Assembly (NCBI RefSeq): GCF_012641405.1
Contig: NZ_JABAII010000002.1
Coordinates: 124,001-188,000, forward strand
Direction: 5' to 3'
Origin: Rhizobium sp. P40RR-XXII
GTDB taxonomy: Bacteria; Pseudomonadota; Alphaproteobacteria; Rhizobiales; Rhizobiaceae
Length of the DNA: 64,000 nt
Shown: one piece after another, positions 25,270-33,531 of the stretch
Position numbering within the stretch: the first letter of the stretch is position 1
How the letters are laid out: every line of letters begins with the position of its first letter
Position numbers and translations under genes: made by a program
Notes under the pieces: generated by a model
What the model was told of the DNA's origin: nothing
What the model saw: the letters and a program-made list of their open reading frames with translations, nothing else
Databases searched by the model: none

Positions 25270-26319
25270 TTAGCCGCCGGTGACGCTCATGTGGCGCGCG
25301 ACCGCCGGTCGATTGTGCGTGCGGTCGATGATGAAGTCGTGGCCCTTCGGCTTGCGGGTGATCGCTTCGTCGATTGCGGCATTGAGCAGGGCGTCGCTCT
25401 CGCTCGCGCGCAGTGCCGTGCGCAGATCGGCCGCGTCGTTCTGCCCGAGGCACATATAGAGCGTGCCCGTACAGGTAAGCCGCACGCGATTGCAGCTCTC
25501 GCAGAAATTATGGGTCATCGGTGTGATGAAGCCGAGGCGGCCGCCGGTCTCCGTGACTTCGACGTAGCGGGCCGGGCCGCCTGTCTTGTAGGAAATATCG
25601 GTCAGCGTGAACTGACGTTCGAGATCGGCTCGCAGCTCGGAAAGCGGCAGATATCGGTCGGTGCGATCCTCATCGATCTCGCCCATGGGCATCGTCTCGA
25701 TAACGGTCAGGTCCATGCCGCGACCATGAGCGAACCGCAGCAGGTCCGGAATTTCCTCTTCGTTGAAGCCTTTGAGAGCAACGGCATTCAGCTTGATCTT
25801 CAGGCCGGCTTTTTGCGCGGCGTCGATGCCCTCCATCACCTTGGAGAAATCTCCCCAGCGCGTGATGGTTCGGAATTTGTCGGGATCGAGCGTGTCGAGG
25901 GAAACGTTGATGCGCCTGACGCCGCAGTCGTAAAGTTCGTCGGCGTGGCGCGCGAGCTGCGATCCGTTGGTCGTCAGGGTCAGTTCGTCAAGTTCACCGT
26001 TTTGGACGTGCTTGCCGAGTTCGCGCACCAGGAACATGATGTTCTTGCGCACCAAAGGCTCGCCGCCGGTGAGCCTGATCTTGCGCACGCCCTTGGCGAT
26101 GAAGGCGGAACAGAGCCGGTCGAGTTCTTCGAGCGTCAGCAGATCCTTCTTGGGCAGGAAGGTCATGTTCTCTGCCATGCAGTAGGTGCAGCGGAAGTCG
26201 CAGCGATCCGTCACGGAAACGCGCAGATAGGTGACGGCGCGCCCGAAAGGATCGATCATGGGGCCTGCATCCGCCTGAAGCGGTGATGCGTTGCCTATGC
26301 TGCCGACGATGCTGTTCAC
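25270..26319 (-). CDS. moaA: GTP 3',8-cyclase (molybdenum cofactor biosynthesis protein A)
   Basis: A 349-residue radical-SAM enzyme that rearranges GTP into the cyclic precursor of molybdopterin, with MoaC. The radical-SAM cluster ligands are Cys40, Cys44 and Cys47 (CDFRCTYC). The second, C-terminal cluster is in [18 protein letters not shown]. The protein ends in the conserved Gly-Gly that activates catalysis. It starts with GTG 26319 behind GGAGG. It is on the same strand as mobA and mobB, but about five kilobases and four genes away. Confidence 0.97.
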   Translation of the reverse strand: MNSIVGSIGNASPLQADAGPMIDPFGRAVTYLRVSVTDRCDFRCTYCMAENMTFLPKKDLLTLEELDRLCSAFIAKGVRKIRLTGGEPLVRKNIMFLVRELGKHVQNGELDELTLTTNGSQLARHADELYDCGVRRINVSLDTLDPDKFRTITRWGDFSKVMEGIDAAQKAGLKIKLNAVALKGFNEEEIPDLLRFAHGRGMDLTVIETMPMGEIDEDRTDRYLPLSELRADLERQFTLTDISYKTGGPARYVEVTETGGRLGFITPMTHNFCESCNRVRLTCTGTLYMCLGQNDAADLRTALRASESDALLNAAIDEAITRKPKGHDFIIDRTHNRPAVARHMSVTGG

Positions 26320-26441
26320 TCACGCCTCCATCAGACTTCTAATGTGGGCATAGGCGATTATTGCGTCAAGGAAAATGCTTCTCGATTACACTTGCGCGTG
26401 AACGAGCGGCGGCCTAATTCTCGAAAAAGACACTGAAAGGC

Positions 26442-26828
26442 ATGGAAAAATCGATGAGCGACGTTTGGCCGACCGAATTGCGGGTCTCGAAGGACCGGCA
26501 TCACCTCAAAGTGACATTCGACGATGGCGCGAGCTTCGATCTGCCGGCGGAAATGCTGCGGGTGCTGTCGCCTTCGGCCGAGGTGCAGGGGCATGGGCCG
26601 GGGCAGAAAGTCACCGTACCCGGCAAACGTAATGTCGGCATCATGTCCATGACGCCGACCGGCAACTATGCCGTGCGTATTGGATTCGACGACATGCACA
26701 ATACCGGCATCTTCACCTGGATCTACCTGCGCGAACTCGGCGAGAAGGGTAGTGAACTTTTCGCGGCTTATGAGGCCGAATTGAAGGAAAAAGGCCTCAG
26801 CCGTGACCCGGGGCGAAGGCCGCACTAG
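26442..26828 (+). CDS. DUF971 (gamma-butyrobetaine hydroxylase-like N-terminal) domain protein
   Basis: A 128-residue single-domain protein related to the N-terminal zinc-ribbon-like domain of gamma-butyrobetaine hydroxylase. Typical stretches are WPTELRVSKDRHHLKVTFDDG, broken here as read, and NYAVRIGFDDMHNTGIFTW with YLRELG. Stand-alone members have been linked to Fe-S or Mrp-type proteins, but no role is shown. ATG 26442 follows GAAAGG; ATG 26454 is a possible alternative. It is divergent from moaA and 34 bases ahead of the LtrA gene. Confidence 0.88.
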   Translation: MEKSMSDVWPTELRVSKDRHHLKVTFDDGASFDLPAEMLRVLSPSAEVQGHGPGQKVTVPGKRNVGIMSMTPTGNYAVRIGFDDMHNTGIFTWIYLRELGEKGSELFAAYEAELKEKGLSRDPGRRPH

Positions 26829-26862
26829 CATAATCTCCAGCAACGGAAAGAAGGGCGTAGGC

Positions 26863-28062
26863 ATGATCCTTGGGGGTAGGGAAAACTGGCTTCGCGCCAA
26901 GGGCAGCAAGAACGAGAGCAAGGTCTCCTTCGTCGAGCTGTTTTTTGATCTGGTGTTCGTTTTCTCGATTTCGCAGCTTGCGCATTCGCTGGCGGAGCAT
27001 TTCACGCCGCTCGGCGCGCTGGAAGCCGTCATGCTGATCTTCGCGGTCTGGTGGGTCTGGGTCTGCACGGCATGGGTAACCAACTGGCTCGATCCAGATC
27101 GCATGCCGGTGCGCATCATGCTGTTCACGCTGATGTTTGCGGGTCTGATCCTCTCTGCCGCGATCCCCGAGGCCTTTGGCGAGAAGGCGATTTTCTTTGC
27201 CGGCGCCTATGTCTTCATGCAGGTCGGGCGCTCGTTGTTCACGGTCTACGCCCTCAAAAACACCAGCCCCAGCAACCACCGCAATTTCCTCCGCATCACC
27301 AGCTGGTTCGTATTGTCGGGTATTTTCTGGATCGCCGGTGCGCTGATGGAGGGTGAGGCGCGGATCATCCTCTGGCTGATCGCGGTCCTTATGGAATATT
27401 CGGCTCCCGCGCTCGGGTTCCGAGTTCCGGGTCTCGGCAAATCGACGACCGCCGACTGGGATGTTTCGGGCGCGCACTTTGCCGAACGCTGCGCCCTGTT
27501 CATCATCATCTGTCTCGGCGAGGCCGTCCTGCAGGCGGGCAAGGTCTTTGCCGATCAGCCGGTCACGCCCCTGATCGTTGCGGTATTCATCACCGCTTTC
27601 GTCGGCACCGTTGCCCTGTGGTGGATCTACTTCCAATTCGGGCATGAACGGGCGGCGCATCGCATCGAACATGACGACACGCCGGGCAGCCTGGCGCGCG
27701 AGGCCTTTACTTACGCGCATATTCTCATCCTCGCCGGTATCATCCTCAGCGTCGTCGGCGACGAATTCCTGTTCGCGCATCCGCACGAGCAGGCCGACAT
27801 GCATGCGGCCGCCGCCATCCTTGGCGGCCCGGCCGTGTTTCTGGCCGGAAATCTGTGGTTCAAGGGAGCGACCACCGGCCGGGCGCCGCTGTCGCATATA
27901 GCGGGTCTCGTCGGATTGGCGCTGCTGCTTTTCACCTTGCCGATGGTCGTGGTCTACCAGCTCGGCATTCTCGCCACGGCCGTGCTCATCGTCGTGGCGA
28001 TCTGGGAGTTCGCGTCTTTGAACCGGGTCGTCCCTTCGGCGCGATCAGCGGGCGATCACTGA
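26863..28062 (+). CDS. Low-temperature-requirement A (LtrA) family membrane protein
   Basis: A 399-residue polytopic membrane protein with about ten segments. The family opening VSFVELFFDLVFVFSISQLAH is clear, followed by VWWVWVCTAWVTNWLDP and FAERCALFIIICLGEAVL. LtrA was named from a Listeria cold-growth mutant; the biochemical role is unknown. The frame is open upstream to 26803, but ATG 26863 follows GAAGG at good spacing and avoids overlap with the DUF971 gene. Its last bases overlap the 3' end of the convergent MarR gene. Confidence 0.88.
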   Translation: MILGGRENWLRAKGSKNESKVSFVELFFDLVFVFSISQLAHSLAEHFTPLGALEAVMLIFAVWWVWVCTAWVTNWLDPDRMPVRIMLFTLMFAGLILSAAIPEAFGEKAIFFAGAYVFMQVGRSLFTVYALKNTSPSNHRNFLRITSWFVLSGIFWIAGALMEGEARIILWLIAVLMEYSAPALGFRVPGLGKSTTADWDVSGAHFAERCALFIIICLGEAVLQAGKVFADQPVTPLIVAVFITAFVGTVALWWIYFQFGHERAAHRIEHDDTPGSLAREAFTYAHILILAGIILSVVGDEFLFAHPHEQADMHAAAAILGGPAVFLAGNLWFKGATTGRAPLSHIAGLVGLALLLFTLPMVVVYQLGILATAVLIVVAIWEFASLNRVVPSARSAGDH

Positions 28063-28541
28063 TCGCCGGCGGGTTCCAGCGGCTGTCGCTCTTCCTGTAT
28101 CAGGAGGCCGACGACCCGCTCCATATGCACGGCAATTGCCTCGCATTCTTCGATCGGTGTGTCTGAGAGCGTCCAGTCGATGAGGGCGGTTTGTATGGTC
28201 ATGGCTTCTTCGGTGACGCGCCGGCCCTCCTCGGTCAGATAGAGGCGCAGCACACGCTTGTCCTGCTTGTCGCCGCGCCTTTCGATCAGCCCACGATTTT
28301 CCATCTGCGGCAGCAGCATGCTCATGTTGGAGCGGCCGACCAGCAGTTTGCGGGCAAGTTCCTGCTGCGAAATCCCTTCGAAGCGAAACAGGTTGACGAG
28401 AATGTCGAGATGCGGCGGCTTGATGTCGAGATGGACCAAGGCCCTTGTGAGCGATTGCTGCATCAGCTGGCAGGCGCGTGCGACGGCGACCCAGCTTCGA
28501 AAACGAGGATGGTCCCAGGGTAGGGGTTGATTTTTGTTCAT
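28056..28541 (-). CDS. MarR-family transcriptional regulator
   Basis: A 161-residue winged-helix regulator. The DNA-binding core is FEGISQQELARKLLVGRSNMS with the wing RGDKQDKRVLRLYLTEEG, flanked by N- and C-terminal dimerisation helices. MarR proteins typically repress a divergent gene and release DNA on binding phenolic or oxidised ligands. Two tandem repeats at 28535-28570 straddle the start codon and the intergenic region, suggesting repression of itself and of the hydrolase gene. Confidence 0.93.
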   Translation of the reverse strand: MNKNQPLPWDHPRFRSWVAVARACQLMQQSLTRALVHLDIKPPHLDILVNLFRFEGISQQELARKLLVGRSNMSMLLPQMENRGLIERRGDKQDKRVLRLYLTEEGRRVTEEAMTIQTALIDWTLSDTPIEECEAIAVHMERVVGLLIQEERQPLEPAGDQ

Positions 28542-28570
28542 CGTTGTACTTTATTGTTCATAGTTGAACA
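28535..28570. promoter_or_regulatory. Predicted tandem MarR operators
   Basis: TGTTCA-TAGT-TGAACA at 28555-28570 is a perfect six-base inverted repeat. TGTTCA-TCGT-TGTACT at 28535-28550 is an imperfect second copy exactly 20 bases away, two helical turns. The first overlaps the MarR start codon and both precede the hydrolase start at 28587. Confidence 0.55.
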
Positions 28571-28586
28571 TTATCGGATTCCCACT

Positions 28587-30215
28587 ATGCCATCCTTTGC
28601 GCTCAAGGTCACCCGGTCGGGTCTGTCCGGCCTTGGAAGGCTGTCCCCGCGGCTTGCCGGCAAGGCCGCGTTCCGGCTTTTCTGCCTGACGCCCTCGCGC
28701 CGTCCCCGCGGCGCCAAGGCCAGGGCGGCGCATATGGAGGGCAGGGAACGCCTTCTGACCGCGGAGCAGGTCATGCTGCCGTTTCCGGGCGGCCGCGCGA
28801 TGGCCTATCGCTTCAATGGCGGAGCAAAGGGGCCGCGAAAGCGCTATCTCGTTGTACATGGTTGGGGCTCCAGCAGCGAATATATGTCCGAGTTGACGGT
28901 GTTCCTTGCGGGCAGCGGAGCGGAAGTCATCTCGCTGGATCTTCCAGGCCACGGCCGCTCGGGCGGACGGTTCCTGAACGTGCGTTTGGCCGTTTCCGCC
29001 ATTGCCGCGGCGTTTGCCCGCTTCGGCGGCTTCGATGCCGCCATCGGGCACTCCTTCGGTGGCGCATCTCTGGCACTGGCGTGCGCGGGCTTTCTGCCTG
29101 ATGTCGATCCGGTTCATCCGGGCAAATTGGTACTGATCGGCGCGCCGAGCGCCATGGGGTGGCTGTTTAAGGATTTCGGCCGCCTGATGAGGCTTAGGCC
29201 CGCGACACAGGCCGCTTTGGAAGACGAAGTTCGCCGGGTGACAGGCAGGACGCTTGCCTCCTATGACCAGAAACGCGGCAAGCTCGATCCAGGCCGGCCC
29301 GTCCTCGTCATCCATGCCGAGGACGACAAGGAGGTGAGTGCCGAACATGCACGCGCCTACGCTGCCCAGGGATCGCATGTGCGTCTGTTCTGGGCCAATG
29401 GCTTCGGGCATCGGCGCATCGTCGGCGCCGCTCCAGTGTTCGAGGCGATCGACGTTTTTCTGTCGGAGATCGCGGACGCGGAAAATCCACTCGAAAACGG
29501 TGACGGTACGGTGCTATCGTTTTACCGAATCCCGCAGCGCCGCTCCTCCCAGAAGAACTTGCGTCGCGCGGGCCTTGGACAAGTCGCCAGAAAACCGCGA
29601 GGCAGCATGCGTATCGTCACTTCAGTCGAGGAACTAAAAGAGATCTATGGTGATGCGGGCGAAGCTTCGATCACCAAGGTGACGACGGTGTTGACGCCGC
29701 TTTATCGCCGGATGATCGAAGCCTCTCCCTTCATGGCGCTGGCAACGGTGGGGCCGGAAGGGCTCGATTGCTCACCGCGCGGTGACTTGGGTGGCGTCGT
29801 CCGCGTCGCGGACGAACAGACGCTGCATCTTCCGGATTGGCGCGGCAACAACCGCGTCGATTCGCTTGCGAACATCGTGCGCGACCCGCGCATCGCGCTG
29901 ATGTTTCTGATTCCGGGATCGAATACGACGATGCGGCTCAACGGCAGAGCAGTTGTTTCGATCGAGCCGGCCTTGCTGGACGGTTTCAAGATGGATGGCA
30001 AGCATCCGCGCTGCGTCGTCGTGATCACGATCGAGGAAGTGTATTTCCAGTGCGCCCGAGCGGTGATGCGGGCCGAGCTATGGAATGCGGAACGGTTTGC
30101 CGATCCGTCCAGCCTGCCGAGCCCGGGCATGATGCTCAAGGCGGCAAAAGACGATTTCGATCAGGAAACCTATGATCGCGAAGCGCCGGCGAGGGCTGCC
30201 AAGACGCTTTGGTAA
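28587..30215 (+). CDS. Alpha/beta hydrolase fused in frame to a PPOX-type FMN-binding protein
   Basis: One open frame of 542 residues holds two units. Residues 1 to about 310 form an alpha/beta hydrolase: oxyanion region VVHGWGSSSEYM, nucleophile elbow GHSFGGAS, acid VIHAEDD and the histidine in GFGHRRIV. Residues 341-542 form a PPOX flavoprotein of the MSMEG_1061-like branch: MRIVTSVEELKEIYG, EASPFMALATVGPEGLDCSPRGD, LPDWRGNNRVDSL. The roughly 30-residue junction is basic and looks non-domain. GAGG precedes ATG 29607, so the second unit may be translated separately (202 residues, the usual length). The hydrolase may have lost its stop. Start 28587 keeps the frame clear of the MarR gene. Confidence 0.7.
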   Translation: MPSFALKVTRSGLSGLGRLSPRLAGKAAFRLFCLTPSRRPRGAKARAAHMEGRERLLTAEQVMLPFPGGRAMAYRFNGGAKGPRKRYLVVHGWGSSSEYMSELTVFLAGSGAEVISLDLPGHGRSGGRFLNVRLAVSAIAAAFARFGGFDAAIGHSFGGASLALACAGFLPDVDPVHPGKLVLIGAPSAMGWLFKDFGRLMRLRPATQAALEDEVRRVTGRTLASYDQKRGKLDPGRPVLVIHAEDDKEVSAEHARAYAAQGSHVRLFWANGFGHRRIVGAAPVFEAIDVFLSEIADAENPLENGDGTVLSFYRIPQRRSSQKNLRRAGLGQVARKPRGSMRIVTSVEELKEIYGDAGEASITKVTTVLTPLYRRMIEASPFMALATVGPEGLDCSPRGDLGGVVRVADEQTLHLPDWRGNNRVDSLANIVRDPRIALMFLIPGSNTTMRLNGRAVVSIEPALLDGFKMDGKHPRCVVVITIEEVYFQCARAVMRAELWNAERFADPSSLPSPGMMLKAAKDDFDQETYDREAPARAAKTLW

Positions 30216-30290
30216 GCCCAAAACGACCCTGGCAAGCAAAGCCGCCGGCCTGCATGGGAAGGCAGGGCCGGCGGGTGGTTGGCTGCGCTT

Positions 30291-31358
30291 CTAGTTCTTG
30301 TAGATGAGCCAACTTTTGGTGAAGTCTTTCTGCATGCCTTCCTGGTAGATGCTGCTGCAGTTGCGGCCGGCATTCTTGGCACAATAGAGCGCCAGGTCGG
30401 CCTTATTGTATAGTTCGCCGGAATCAACGGCTTCCGAGGCCATGCAGGCGCCGAGCGACAGCGTGATCGGACCGTAGTCAACGCGTGTTCGGGAGTTTTT
30501 GAACGGCGTCGTCTCAAGCGTGCGGCGGATCCGCTCGCAGACCATCGCAACTTCCTCGACATTGGTGGCTTCCAGAATCAGGGCGAATTCCTCTCCGCCG
30601 ACGCGAGCCACGAAAACGTCGCGCCGGACATTGGCGCGAATGATGGATGCGACGGTTGCCAGGATCTTGTCGCCGACCGGATGGCCGAACGTATCGTTGA
30701 TGCGCTTGAAATGATCGATGTCGGCCAGCACCAGCGCCGTTGTCGGCCGGGTCAGCTGATTGTCGAAGATGGGGACCAGGCGATCCTCGAAAGCGCGCCG
30801 ATTGGAAAGCCTGGTCAGGGCGTCGGTATTGGCAATGCGCTTGTATTCATCCAGTTCCTTGCGGACCTGGTCCATTTCCTGACTGCGCTGGACAACGTTC
30901 TCCACCGTTTTTTCGCCCTGCGCCATGGTATCGCCGGTCGCCGCGGTCAGTATGTCGATGGCACCACGCAACAGCTCGGCGCTGTTGTGGCTTCTTGAGC
31001 TTATGTTCTCACAGGTCTCGCCAAGCAGCCGGTTATAGCTTTGGAGGGTGGCCTGCTCCTGCTGCAATGCGCGCAGGACCGTATCGAGCCCGATGGTCAA
31101 GCGGGCATGTGCGTCATCGAAAACACGGCCCGCATGATGCGGAAAATACTTGGCTCCGATCGCATCCAGTTTCTCCTGGGTGGCGCTGTTGCCGAGTGCT
31201 GCAAATTCGCGCGTGAGGGCGGGATTGGAGCCGATATAGGCTTCATAGAAAAGCTCGTAATTGCGCGGAATAGGTGCGATGCCCATCGAACGCATGGCAT
31301 AGGTAATCTGCCCCGCCACGTCGGGATTTTGCGCCTTTGGCGCAATCGCCGTACTCAT
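30291..31358 (-). CDS. GGDEF-domain diguanylate cyclase
   Basis: A 355-residue cytoplasmic protein with an N-terminal helical region (residues 1-170, no membrane segment) and a C-terminal GGDEF domain. The active site is VARVGGEEFALIL with GGEEF at 254-258, and ADIDHFKRINDTFGHPVGD carries the metal and GTP contacts. It should make cyclic di-GMP from two GTP. The position of the RxxD inhibitory site does not hold that motif (it reads RRDV), so product feedback may be weak. GGAG precedes ATG 31358. Confidence 0.93.
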   Translation of the reverse strand: MSTAIAPKAQNPDVAGQITYAMRSMGIAPIPRNYELFYEAYIGSNPALTREFAALGNSATQEKLDAIGAKYFPHHAGRVFDDAHARLTIGLDTVLRALQQEQATLQSYNRLLGETCENISSRSHNSAELLRGAIDILTAATGDTMAQGEKTVENVVQRSQEMDQVRKELDEYKRIANTDALTRLSNRRAFEDRLVPIFDNQLTRPTTALVLADIDHFKRINDTFGHPVGDKILATVASIIRANVRRDVFVARVGGEEFALILEATNVEEVAMVCERIRRTLETTPFKNSRTRVDYGPITLSLGACMASEAVDSGELYNKADLALYCAKNAGRNCSSIYQEGMQKDFTKSWLIYKN

Positions 31359-31504
31359 CGTGAGCTCCGTAACATGTATTGGTTAAATCCCATTTTTATT
31401 TATACGCAGAATCTTTGAAAAAATATTAAGAGATTGATAGTGAGAAATTGTTGATCCGTAAAGTTTTATTCAAAAGTAGTATAATTAAGGTATGCTTTTA
31501 CATA

Positions 31505-31527
31505 CGAAGGCGCCGTCGGCGCCTTCG
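31505..31527 (-). terminator. Strong hairpin after the class I fumarase gene
   Basis: CGAAGGCGCCG and CGGCGCCTTCG form a perfect eleven-base palindrome around one T, about 30 bases beyond the fumarase stop. The uridine run on the minus strand is poor (TATGTAAAA), so it may act as an mRNA 3' stabiliser rather than a classic terminator. Confidence 0.55.
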
Positions 31528-31556
31528 TTCAAGCCGGGCAATAATAGTCTTGAATA

Positions 31557-33164
31557 TTACCCCAGGTTGAGTTCCTGGAAGAAGTCGTTGCCCTTGTCGT
31601 CGATGACGATGAAGGCTGGGAAATCCTCCACCTCGATCTTCCAGACGGCTTCCATGCCAAGTTCCGGATATTCCAGAACATCGACTTTTTTGATGCAATC
31701 CTGAGCGAGGCGGGCGGCCGGACCGCCGATCGAGCCGAGATAGAAACCGCCATGCGCCTTGCAGGCCTCGCGTACGGCGCGCGAGCGGTTGCCTTTGGCG
31801 AGCATCACCATGGAGCCGCCGAAGGACTGGAACTGGTCGACATAGCTGTCCATGCGGCCGGCCGTCGTCGGGCCAAAGGAACCGGATGCGTAGCCGGCGG
31901 GTGTCTTGGCCGGGCCGGCGTAGTAAACCGGATGGTTCTTGAGGTAATCCGGCATGCCCTGGCCCTTTTCCAGGCGCTCGCGGATCTTTGCATGCGCCAG
32001 GTCGCGCGCCACGATGATCGTGCCGGTGAGCGACAGGCGCGTTTTGACCGGATGCTGCGACAGTTCAGCCAGAATATCCGCCATCGGCCGGTTGAGATCG
32101 ATGCGCACCATCGATTCGGAGAGCTTTGCCTCGTCGATCTCGGGCATGTATTTGGAGGGATCGGTCTCGAGCTGCTCGATGAAGATGCCGTCGCGCGTGA
32201 TCTTGCCCTTGGCCTGGCGGTCGGCGGAACAGGAAACGCCGAGGCCGATCGGCAGCGAGGCGCCATGGCGGGGCAGGCGGATGACGCGCACGTCGTGGCA
32301 GAAATACTTGCCGCCGAATTGCGCGCCGACGCCGAGGCTCTGCGTCAGCTTATGGATTTCCTTTTCCATTTCGATATCCCGGAAGGCGTGCCCGCTTTCG
32401 GAGCCTTCCGTGGGAAGACAGTCCAGATACCGCGTCGAGGCGAGTTTGACCGTCTTGAGGTTCATCTCGGCCGAGGTGCCGCCGATGACGATGGCGAGAT
32501 GGTAGGGGGGACAGGCCGCCGTGCCGAGCGTCAGGATCTTCTCCTTCAGGAAATCCAGCATGCGGTCATGCGTCAGAAGCGACGGCGTGCCCTGATAGAG
32601 AAAGGTCTTGTTGGCCGAGCCGCCGCCTTTTGCGACGAAGAGGAACTCGTAGGCGTCGGTGCCTTCCTCGTAGATATCGATCTGGGCCGGCAGATTGTTC
32701 TTGGTGTTCTTTTCCTCGAACATCTTGATCGGCGCGAGCTGCGAATAGCGCAGGTTCTTCTTCTCGTAGGCGTCGAGTACGCCCTTGGCGAGCGCTGCGC
32801 TGTCGCCGCCTTCCGTCCAGACGCGGCGCCCCTTCTTGGCCATGATGATCGCCGTGCCGGTATCCTGGCACATCGGAAGCACGCCGCCGGCGGCAATATT
32901 GGCATTCTTCAGCAGATCGTAGGCAACGAAGCGGTCGTTGTCGGTCGCCTCGGGGTCTTCCAGGATCGAGGCCAGCTGCTTCAGGTGGCCGGGGCGCAGC
33001 AGGTGATTGATATCGGCGAAAGCCGTCTCGGCAAGCAGGCGGATGCCCTCGGGATCGACGGTCAGGATGTCCTGGCCCTTGAAGGTATCGACGGAGACGT
33101 AATCGCCGGAAATCTTGCGATACGGAGTGGCGTCATCGCCGAGAGGAAATAGATCGTCAGCCAT
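31557..33164 (-). CDS. fumA: Fumarate hydratase class I (4Fe-4S, FumA type)
   Basis: A 535-residue cytoplasmic enzyme that hydrates fumarate to malate in the TCA cycle, using an oxygen-labile 4Fe-4S cluster. The cluster ligands are Cys in [10 protein letters not shown], in the GVSCSADRQ segment and in the [14 protein letters not shown] segment as expected. The C-terminal domain has [21 protein letters not shown], read here in parts, and [24 protein letters not shown] precedes ATG 33164. A second, unrelated class II fumarase gene lies immediately upstream on the same strand. Confidence 0.96.
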   Translation of the reverse strand: MADDLFPLGDDATPYRKISGDYVSVDTFKGQDILTVDPEGIRLLAETAFADINHLLRPGHLKQLASILEDPEATDNDRFVAYDLLKNANIAAGGVLPMCQDTGTAIIMAKKGRRVWTEGGDSAALAKGVLDAYEKKNLRYSQLAPIKMFEEKNTKNNLPAQIDIYEEGTDAYEFLFVAKGGGSANKTFLYQGTPSLLTHDRMLDFLKEKILTLGTAACPPYHLAIVIGGTSAEMNLKTVKLASTRYLDCLPTEGSESGHAFRDIEMEKEIHKLTQSLGVGAQFGGKYFCHDVRVIRLPRHGASLPIGLGVSCSADRQAKGKITRDGIFIEQLETDPSKYMPEIDEAKLSESMVRIDLNRPMADILAELSQHPVKTRLSLTGTIIVARDLAHAKIRERLEKGQGMPDYLKNHPVYYAGPAKTPAGYASGSFGPTTAGRMDSYVDQFQSFGGSMVMLAKGNRSRAVREACKAHGGFYLGSIGGPAARLAQDCIKKVDVLEYPELGMEAVWKIEVEDFPAFIVIDDKGNDFFQELNLG

Positions 33165-33226
33165 TTGGGAAACCTTTCGAGCCGGATGGCGGAGGAGATG
33201 TTTGGAAACGATCTAAATCCGGCTGG

Positions 33227-33248
33227 AGCCAAATGCAATTGTTTGGCT
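33227..33248. promoter_or_regulatory. Inverted repeat upstream of the class I fumarase gene
   Basis: AGCCAAA and TTTGGCT with an eight-base spacer lie 63-84 bases before the start. The low GC and position favour an operator over a terminator. No regulator gene is adjacent. Confidence 0.35.
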
Positions 33249-33332
33249 GCTAAGTCGAAATTTCAAAATGGGAGTTTGTTGGCGGTGCGCGCGTGGGTCG
33301 GACGGGTCTTCCGACGCTGAAACCTTGTGCCC

Positions 33333-33477
33333 GGCCCCTCACCCTAGCCCTCTCCCCGCTCATACGAGGAGAGGGGACGACCGCGCAAGATAGTGGCCGT
33401 TCGACCAGGGAGGTTTGCCATCTAACGAGGGAAACTCCCTCTCCCCGCAAGCGGGGAGAGGGCTGGGGTGAGGGGCC
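33333..33477. repeat. Palindromic intergenic repeat element, about 145 bases
   Basis: The ends are 27-base inverted repeats (33333-33359 and 33451-33477) differing at one position, built from GGCCCCTCACCC, AGCCCTCTCCCCGC. Nested repeats occur inside: CCTCTCC/GGAGAGG on the left, and CCCTCTCCCCGC-AA-GCGGGGAGAGGG on the right. The shape is that of a non-coding mobile-derived palindromic element. It fills most of the 367-base gap between the two fumarase genes. Confidence 0.8.
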
Positions 33478-33531
33478 AGGCAGATCACCGCGTTGCCGAG
33501 GGACGTGCCTGACCTTCGCAGAACGAGGAAC

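Noticed and set aside
30241..30270. GC-rich hairpin after the hydrolase/flavoprotein frame
   Set aside because: The arms GCCGGCCTGC and GCAGGGCCGGC pair with a bulge and lack a T-run on either strand.
31752..33152. 466-codon plus-strand frame opposite class I fumarase
   Set aside because: Fumarase Fe-S motifs are clear on the minus strand; the other frame has no domain.
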